Shown: piece by piece, positions 48,362-64,000 of the stretch | Layout: the number at the start of each line of letters is the position of its first letter | Position numbering within the stretch: the stretch's first letter is position 1 | Notes under the pieces: model-generated | Database searches by the model: none | Told to the model about the DNA's origin: nothing | Seen by the model: only the letters and a program-made list of their open reading frames with translations | Position numbers and translations under genes: made by a program | From: Apostichopus japonicus | Taxonomy: Eukaryota; Echinodermata; Holothuroidea; Aspidochirotida; Stichopodidae | Assembly (NCBI RefSeq): GCF_037975245.1 | Contig: NC_092582.1 | Location: forward strand, 15,393,077 to 15,457,076 | Reading direction: 5' to 3' | Length of the DNA: 64,000 nt

Positions 48362-48934
48362 GAGGTATCACAGGCGACCGTGTGCCAAAGATGCCTCAAG
48401 CTCCGTTGGTTGCCAATTATGTCCATCAATCGATAGAATATTGGAGTACGGAACGTGCCTTACAACAAAATATTGACATTTCAAAGTCACAATCCTTAAA
48501 CGTGATATATCACGTCACTCTGGTCAGGATTCCATTCTACAGCAAGGTTTAGCGTACTTTTGGAATCATTCAATGTTTTCCTCCTTTGTTCTAATTTCCC
48601 AGAAATTGATGAAATGTTCGAGGAATGAAACATGATAGAAAGCGTGTCTAATGCCCCCCCCCCCCCCGAGTCCATGGAATATGATGGACCAGCCAGTTTT
48701 CGGATTCTCGTCGCATGCTAAGACAGATCTAGTGAACGCAACCAATGAAAGATTAGACGTCTTTACAGTTTCCTCTTTATATCCATCTAGGCGGGCGTGA
48801 TTGATTAGAAAAAAATATATCCGTGGTTCAAGGTGAGATTTGCCCCATATACTATCTAACTAACATATCACGTTTTCACTTACAATAACTCCATTTTAAA
48901 CCGGTCAGATTTATCATATATTACTATTGACGAT
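48362..48934. other. Intergenic; no gene seen
   Basis: Unique-looking DNA with a C13 run at 48654-48667. No exon recognised. Confidence 0.4.
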
Positions 48935-49022
48935 ATATATATATTTATAAATATTTATATAAATATATATTTATAAATATTTATATAAATATATATATTC
49001 TTATATATATATATATATATAA

Positions 49023-49098
<76 letters not shown>

Positions 49099-49350
49099 TA
49101 TACATATACATTTACAATTACATATTTATATATATATACATATATGTATATGTATATTTATAAATATTTATATAAATATATATTTATAAATATATATACA
49201 TATACATTTACAATTACATATTTATATATATATATACATATATGTATATGTATATTTATAAATATATATATATATGTATATATATATATTTGTATATATG
49301 TTTATTTATATGTATATGTATATGGAATATGTATATGGAATATATATATG
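48935..49350. repeat. (TA)n block with internal duplication
   Basis: TA units mixed with ATTTATAA and GTATA variants. A segment TACATATACATTTACAATTA occurs twice, near 49100 and 49196, with the same right flank, so part of the block was duplicated in tandem. Confidence 0.9.
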
Positions 49351-49360
49351 TAATCAAAAT

Positions 49361-49425
49361 ATAAGGCACATATGTTACAAAGCGTTCGACTTTCAATCAG
49401 TCTTCATCAACAATATATGATGTAC
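49361..49425 (-). ncRNA. Decayed hammerhead-like sequence (candidate 3)
   Basis: The minus strand shows TTGATGA (49410-49404), a GACT/AGTC stem II and GAAC (49387-49384), where a functional hammerhead would have CTGATGA and GAAA. Flanks CATATATTG and TAACATATG can pair at eight of nine positions. About 30 bases on comes TTTTGATTAC and then TA repeats, close to TTGATTTAC then TA at the end of the 44-kb element. I read it as an inactivated relative. A chance match is possible. Confidence 0.3.
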
Positions 49426-50300
49426 ACATCTATATGATATCAAACAATTATACACAATTATATGTACAACGTTCCAGTGCCATTGAAGTCACAGTATGAA
49501 ACGTAATCGGTGTCGGTCTAAAGATCAAACGGCTGTTTTATGAGTGTATTACCCATTTCACAACATAGACATCAGTTACACTTCATTACACACCATGTGG
49601 GCTATCACCGTTTGTGCCCACCAACTTACATTAAAAAAATAGAAAAGAAATGGGTGTCTCACATTTTCCGCTAGCTGTGTTTTTCCCCCCATCTTACCTT
49701 TTTCCTCTCGATAATCTCAACTCGATGGTCATTGAGGCGTCCATATCCTATGCCATATTGCCATATTAGCTGTTATGTTTAGGTTATTTTTATTTCGTTT
49801 ATAACTTCCCCCCTATTTTTCTTTTGCTGTTTTGCCATGCTTGTAGTAGCACAGAAGTGATAGAGTTATTATGATATTTTAATTACCTCCGTAGCGCGTG
49901 GCTTACCGCCCGAGATGATTACCAAGTCATTTTCGTGAGTCAAATTGACTATATACATCTCTCATATAATATCTCTCTGCGCGCACGTATGGCGTTTTTG
50001 AAAGTGCGCGACCAACCGTGTAATACACAACTGTTAACGTTTTTTCTGCCTGTTGTTTTTAAGGCTATGAGGCGTTTAGGGGACGTTTTGTATCGCAGCT
50101 GTCGCCTATCTGCAGTACTAAAACCCGTAATATGCCTTCTAGGCACAACTTGTTCTTCCATCGAAAACTGAAGGCAAAATTTTTCAGGCACGAGGCGAAA
50201 CCATTTTTATTTTTCCTTTTTTTTCCCCTCTTTTTTTTTTTTTTCTTTCTTTCGTGGTATATATTTATTTACCTTACATCACCTACAAATGAAAGCATAT
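49426..50300. other. Upstream of BARHL: CpG-richer interval, no exon called
   Basis: From about 49890 to 50180 CpG dinucleotides and mixed-composition sequence are clearly denser than in surrounding DNA (for example GCGCGCACG near 49980). Overlapping open frames exist on both strands, about 80 codons each, but neither has domain-like features or good splice borders. It may be a distal promoter or an untranslated exon of the homeobox gene. Confidence 0.35.
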
Positions 50301-50367
50301 TGGGACTCATTTAGAAAGCGATCGATAAGTCATTAGGTTACAACTAACAATTGCTGGCAATAATGCA

Positions 50368-50563
50368 CCAATCAATGGCCGGCTTTAAGTGATCGTAAAA
50401 GTTTTCTTTACAAGCTTAACGTTGATTGGCTATCTAGGGGAGATAATGGAGCTTTATCTTGTTCAATAACGTAGTCATTGGTTCGTATCGGCGCGAGGGT
50501 TTAAGCAAAGAAAAGAAGAGCGATTTAATGGGGTTCACACGATGTATTGTAACCATTGACTCA
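50368..50563 (+). promoter_or_regulatory. Putative BARHL promoter region with CCAAT boxes
   Basis: Three CCAAT-type boxes (CCAAT 50368-50372; ATTGG 50425-50429 and 50477-50481) and one AP-1-type TGACTCA (50557-50563) lie within 200 bases, 450-650 bases before the first coding ATG. A perfect palindrome TAACGATCGTTA follows near 50644. No TATA box stands in a convincing position. The start site itself cannot be located from sequence. Confidence 0.3.
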
Positions 50564-51018
50564 GATAGACGTGTAACGGTAATCACGGGTAGCGCCAGTA
50601 CAAAAGAAAGGCTGGGAGATTTATTCAACTGTTTTTGGTATCACTAACGATCGTTAAACCGCAAAAGCGAAAATAAGAAGAAGAAGAAGGAGCTGAATTT
50701 TGGAAGTAACTATACCAATAGAGGGAGAAAAGAAAAATTGTGCAAAGAATATATATATATATACCAGATGCGGGATTATTCATCGGGCAATAACACAGAC
50801 GTTTTATAATTTCGTATACGTCGAAAGGCATAATATATACAAATAATTAGCGTTATGGACGAATGTTTACTAATGTAGGATTAATACGTGACTGTTCCAG
50901 TAATCTTCCCTTTCATGGAAGATTAAAAAAATAAAAAAATAATTCACACGGACAAAATATATCTACGACAAAGTGACCAACAAGCGAAGACAATTTTTTT
51001 CTTTCTACGAGAGAAGCG

Positions 51019-59916
<8,898 letters not shown>

Positions 59917-60600
59917 TAGATCCGTGATTGATTTTGGACATAACGTGTTGTATCCATAGGATGGTGGGATATATAAAAACGACACTACCAACCGTCGGAA
60001 AATGCTATGGAGGTCAAAGTTCATCTGTGAACTTCTCTTTTTTTTATACTACTGGTGATCACCGACGTCAGTGAACCCAGTTTGAACGGAAGACAGAAAA
60101 TTTTGGCGATAATTTACCGTTTTGAGTTACTGAAGCGTTTCAGATTAATGTATGCAATAGATTTAATAATTTCAAGCCCACGATTTTTTTTTTTGGGGGG
60201 GGGGGTTACAATTCTGACTGTCCCGATTTTAGCTTTCAGCAGCCAAAATTGACATAAAACAATGCCCTCTAATTTGAATCAGTTTATATAGCAAACCGTA
60301 GAAAATTTATTTTGTTTGGTGGACAAAATATCAATATGAGAATCATTGATCCTTGCAAGAGACCCACCCCCCCCATGAGGCAGGCGGCCAACTCATACGT
60401 GACACTTAAAACACGTGTGGAATTTCATATATCATAGACCGGGGAAGCGACGGCAGGGAAGGGAGGAGAAGGGAAGGGAAGGGAGGGGAAGAAGGGAAGG
60501 GGTTCGTGGGTTGTGGTATGCCTTCCGTTCGTTTATCCAAACTTTGTAGTTTTTAATTGTCTACTTAATTTGGCTGTCAACCTAAATTTGAATAAACCAC
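59917..60600 (+). other. BARHL 3' untranslated region and candidate poly(A) signal
   Basis: No further coding. The first AATAAA after the stop is at 60591-60596, which would give a 3' untranslated region of roughly 700 bases. A G10 run is at 60197-60206 and a purine tract at 60440-60500. The actual cleavage site is not determinable from this. Confidence 0.3.
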
Positions 60601-60846
60601 TTAGCCATTTTGGGTCTTATCCATTGTAAACAAGTCATAAAATGTGAAGGGTAAAAAAAAAGAAGAAATTTTTACCGTGTTCTGTGCTGGACCTAAGCGT
60701 AACCAAAATGCTTCTTTTGGCCGGCTTGGTATATATATATATATATATATATATAGAGTAGGTTGGCGTCTATCTTGGCGCAGAGTGCTCTATGTCCATT
60801 GGACAGAGCGTAATATATGTTGATACTAGTCTCATCTAGTATCAAC

Positions 60847-60887
<41 letters not shown>

Positions 60888-61699
60888 TATATTATATGTT
60901 GTTTGCAATGTGTTTTCTTTCCTGTTTTTTTACAACTTATTCAAATAATCTTTACGTGCAATTTTTTTGAGAACAAAAAATAATGTAAATATTCATCCCA
61001 TTGATATTGATATAGAAACGGAATCAAATATTATAAAAAAGGAAAATCAAACTTTATGTTGCAATTGTTTTTGAGCTTGGTTTTGTTTTCATAACTACTA
61101 TTTTATTTTATTTTATTATTTTATCATCATTACTACAAAATTTAGAACCTTCGACCAACCAACCACCAACTCCCCACCCCAGCCCCTTAACCACCCTCAC
61201 CCCCCCCCCAAATAACTGTGGGTTGGAAAGGAAGAGATTCGAACTAGATTTTGTCCAGTTTGGTAAAACCGTAGACAGAAAGAGGGAATTTTGGGGATGG
61301 GGTGGGGTGGGGTGGGCGGGAAGACATGAACCTCCCCCCTTCCAGCCCACGTCCCGCGCGGACTATTGACAAACTGGAGATTCGACAAAATTTTTGCATT
61401 TTCTTGATATGGTTGATAAAATTTACAATGAAAAAAAAGGAGAGTATAAACATCATATTCATCATCCATACCTCCCCCCGTTCTATTCCCCTCCCCCATC
61501 GTAACTCCCTTCCCTCAAGTACCCTTCATCCCGTTCATGAGAAGATTTACATATTTATCTTGTCTAGGTATAAATTTCTACCCGCAATAAGTTTGTCATC
61601 GGCCTAAATGAAAATATTTACGATATTTTGATGTAATGAATAAAACTTCACTTTTGACCTAAATTGGCAGCGAATTATTGACTTATCCAGCTCAAGTTT
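60601..61699. other. Intergenic: TA tracts, hairpin, C/G tracts
   Basis: Contains (TA)n at 60731-60754 and 60847-60895 around a hairpin, a C-rich stretch (61150-61210) and a GGGGT-rich stretch (61295-61320). Open frames across these are proline/glycine-rich by-products. Confidence 0.45.
60813..60852. repeat. Perfect 17-bp hairpin between (TA)n tracts
   Basis: ATATATGTTGATACTAG (60813-60829) and CTAGTATCAACATATAT (60836-60852) are exact reverse complements around TCTCAT. Just upstream, TGTCC and GGACA (60793-60805) form another small dyad. Confidence 0.85.
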
Positions 61700-61775
61700 A
61701 AATGACGTCGAAGGACCCCACTCTGACGAGCCTTGTAATTACTACCAACTGAGCTATCCAGCCAATTTGTCCATC
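61695..61775 (-). mobile_element. tRNA-derived relic (A box intact)
   Basis: The minus strand reads TGGATAGCTCAGTTGGTAGT, containing a consensus A box (TAGCTCAGTTG) as in many tRNA genes. About 40 bases on, GTCCTTCGACGTC resembles a decayed B box. No complete cloverleaf can be drawn, so a SINE head or tRNA pseudogene is more likely than a functional tRNA. Confidence 0.45.
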
Positions 61776-61802
61776 GCGATTCCTCGTGATTTATAGTTTA
61801 TT

Positions 61803-61902
61803 CCATAGCGGTTGGTTAATTTATAAACCAGTAAGAAACTTTGTAAACACTACAGTGGTTCACTGGTTCGAAATCCCGTTCTAGTAAAAAAAAAAAAAAT
61901 TC
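61803..61902 (+). mobile_element. tRNA-derived SINE relic with A-tail
   Basis: The plus strand has TAGCGGTTGG (A-box-like) and, about 45 bases on, GGTTCGAAATCCCG (B-box-like with one extra base), then TTCTAGT and a run of 13 A. The layout is that of a minimal tRNA-derived SINE. It stands head to head with the minus-strand relic just to its left. Confidence 0.4.
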
Positions 61903-62530
61903 TATGCTTTTTCCAAGTTTAGATATTTCCCAATCAATTTCCTGTTGTTCATTACAGTAATTATAATGGATTTTTTCTTGGCATATGGGAAAGGCAGAAT
62001 AAAATGTCTCAACACTTTATCATGCAGTCGTGTCATCGTGTTAACAAGCGCGCGCACTTGTAGACGGGTCCGTACGCGTTATGACGTTTGAGATAAGAAC
62101 AGATCAACATTTCACCGATCTAAAATATGATTGAAATTATCGATCAATAGAATACTTAAGTCTAGACTGGGACATGTTTGGTCTCTTTCGAGGAATGACG
62201 TCATCATCATAAATATGTAATTTTATTTCCTGGAGAAAAAACAATTGAATTAGGAATTTCTTTCTTATGATGGCTAATATTAAATTATTCTTTGACGTGG
62301 TCTCCATATTGAGTAAATAATGTTTGCTCTAAATTCCCTGTATTCAGAATAGAGGAGGGGGGGGGGTGGGGGTTGCGACCCGCCCAAAAAATGGATGGCA
62401 GCCAAAAATTCGAAAGCAAATGAAAATTGTCAAATATTTGTGGGAGAAAAGGGTAAACAATACCATTTTGCAACTAAGCACCCTTGATCATATAGACATT
62501 TCTCATATAGGAATGGTTGCTGTCCCCCGT
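61903..62530. other. Intergenic; no gene seen
   Basis: AT-rich DNA with a perfect TGACGTCA at 62196-62203 and a G-rich run at 62352-62372. No exon recognised. Confidence 0.4.
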
Positions 62531-62640
62531 AGACCACTACCCCATGGCCACAGCATCACCCCGTCCCCTAGACCTCTATGCCCTGGCCACAGCATCATCC
62601 CTGCCTCAGACCTCTACCCCCATGGCCACAGCATCAGCCA
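62531..62640. repeat. 38-39-bp minisatellite, three copies
   Basis: Units begin AGACCWCTAYSCC and share TGGCCACAGCATCA. Copies are at 62531-62569, 62570-62607 and 62608-62640 (last one shortened). A frame through them reads repeated PHGHSI-like peptides, but there is no other coding evidence. Confidence 0.8.
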
Positions 62641-62736
62641 CTTGAGGGTCGCCAAGTTGGTTAAGGTAAAGATTGTGGTCACCAGGCAACAAAAGTTTGA
62701 ATAAAATCAAGGCTTTCAATCGTAAAGAAGAATTAT

Positions 62737-63068
62737 TCAACTTTCATCAACTTTTTTATTGCAATCTACGATTATATTAGCTAGTTTGATACTACGCTTA
62801 GAAAGAGCTTTCAGTAGAACATTTTTTGGAGGGTCAGACCCTTTAAAGTATTCCCAAATATTTGGAACGTTCAATTCGTAGTTATACATGTCCGATATTT
62901 CCTGGTAATATTCTTGATACTGAGGGCAGCATTCAATTCCTTTTGAAAGTTTGGGCATTAAATAACTATCATTTCCCATATATAACACGATAACATTTTC
63001 TTGCATATGTTTTGCAAACACTGATAACATTTCACTACCACAGCAATTACGGGAAGATGTTTCAAAGA
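62737..63068 (-). CDS. Probable last exon of an unidentified gene (partial)
   Basis: A minus-strand frame reads 110 residues from an acceptor to a TGA at 62739-62737. The acceptor is a long CT-rich tract ending GGTTTTAG, with the exon starting at 63068 after one base of a split codon. The product is well mixed in composition, unlike the simple-repeat frames elsewhere: FETSSRNCCGSEMLSVF, then an ENVIVLYMG strand-like core, a Tyr/Gln-rich middle, WEYFKGSD and a helical VLLKALSKRSIKLANIIV tail ending in KKVDES. The last part faintly recalls a death-fold or TIR end (aromatic box then helix), but I cannot assign a family. Upstream exons lie right of the window edge or in the unseen part of 63069-64000. 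Confidence 0.5.
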
Positions 63069-64000
63069 CTAAAACCAGAGAAAGGAGGGGTGGAGATGGA
63101 GGAGGGTGGGTGGGTGATGACGGGGATAGGTGTGGGGAGGGGGGAACATTGTCTCTCGAGGATAATGTCGAACCCATTATACGTATATAAATAGGGGCCC
63201 AAAATAATCACAGTATATGAAAAGAGAGTGCACCCCCTTCATTTATCCTCACCCCTCCTTTTTCGTTTTCATTTTTTTTTTGTGGTCGTTTTGCTTCAAA
63301 CACTCTACACTGTTTTTGAAACTTACCGCCGGTTCATGGGCTAATGGAAGTCCCCCTCTTCGAAAAGATTAAGCTGTAATCCACGTATTAAGTGTATCAT
63401 AAATCACTACCTAGATACCGTTTACACGGAGAGGGAACAGTAAACTAGGTCACCTATATAGCTCAGATACTGTTAACCATGAAAATTCATTTCAAATGAA
63501 AAATTTGGAAGGCAAAAAGAAAAGTTTGGTCCAACATAGCTTTTTTTAATTCTTTTTCAAAGCTTTTGATACTTTGGCATGTTGCTGAATAATTTCGTGT
63601 AATGTTGGAAGAGAAAAGGAAAGAGGGGCCGGGGGAAAGGGGGTTAAGCGATTATTAGTGGGGAGTGCAGAAGAGGGGGCAGCCCCGGTTTATGCTGGTA
63701 TGTTAGGTCTGGCTGTATGTTTTGTTATTTAATGGTTGTGTTTCTAAAATCGACGAAACCTGGGAAAGGGGAGGAGGAGGTGTACATAATGTTGGTGTGT
63801 ATATGGTGGGGTTGGGGAGTTAGGGGGGGAGGTTGCCGACTTCATATTGTGGTCTAGTCTGGAAAAGGGATAATATTAAATATATTTAGCTGAAGTATAA
63901 TGAACTGATATTGTGTCATATTCGTTTAGTTTTCTATTCCATATCATTTAGATTCAAATATGGGCATTTTATTCTTCAATGTGTCATTACTCATCAACAG
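63069..64000. other. Right edge; probable intron of the minus-strand gene
   Basis: No second exon is recognisable. The first 90 bases are the polypyrimidine tract (purine-rich on the plus strand) of the acceptor at 63069. G-rich runs occur at 63610-63645 and 63765-63835. Confidence 0.4.

Noticed and set aside
47902-48552. Open frames of Arg-Pro-Ser-Val-His and Asp-Gly-Arg-Thr repeats
   Set aside because: By-products of the (GGAY)n array; no start context, splice signals or non-repeat domain.
49935-50191. Two overlapping frames of about 80 codons on opposite strands upstream of BARHL
   Set aside because: No recognisable domain or splice borders; both open because the interval is CpG-richer. 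Kept only as a candidate promoter or untranslated exon region.

Overview
This is a window of animal nuclear DNA. It is AT-rich, full of (TA)n and other microsatellites and homopolymer runs, and has introns with ordinary GT/AG borders. I see no prokaryotic gene organisation. The one gene I can name is a BarH-like homeobox gene (BARHL family). The style of the dispersed repeats suggests a marine invertebrate, perhaps an echinoderm such as a sea cucumber; this lineage guess is inference only.

Layout. From 1 to about 50 kb there is a gene-poor, repeat-rich stretch. Its only gene-like feature is a probable 3' exon of an unidentified gene at 3574-3843 (+). The rest is mobile-element debris and simple sequence: two hAT-type elements with intact 8-bp target duplications (5383-5668 and 28631-30288), a dispersed inverted-repeat element present twice (about 23.4 and 34.1 kb), tRNA-derived SINE pieces, minisatellites, a 300-bp (TTCG)n array, a 400-bp (GGAY)n array, and at least seventeen (TA)n blocks. 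From 51019 to 59916 (+) lies a complete three-exon BARHL coding sequence (366 codons) with one FIL/eh1 repressor motif, a BarH-class homeodomain and a conserved C-terminal flank. A CCAAT-rich putative promoter region lies just upstream. At 62737-63068 (-) is the probable last exon of an unknown gene that continues beyond the right edge.

The most unusual find is a cluster of hammerhead-ribozyme-like sequences bordering (TA)n tracts. The best one (minus strand, 43947-44101) is a tRNA-like unit with near-perfect A and B boxes, followed two bases later by an almost canonical type I hammerhead, all enclosed by complementary ends and finished by a (TA)n tail. A second candidate with all core bases is at 37603-37658 (+), and a decayed one at 49361-49425 (-) shares the tail motif of the first. 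Close by are a perfect 88-bp palindrome (38197-38284) and a 366-bp near-perfect hairpin (44150-44515), both centred on AT repeats. Together these suggest a family of ribozyme-bearing, TA-associated retroelements (SINE-, retrozyme- or Penelope-like) active in this genome.
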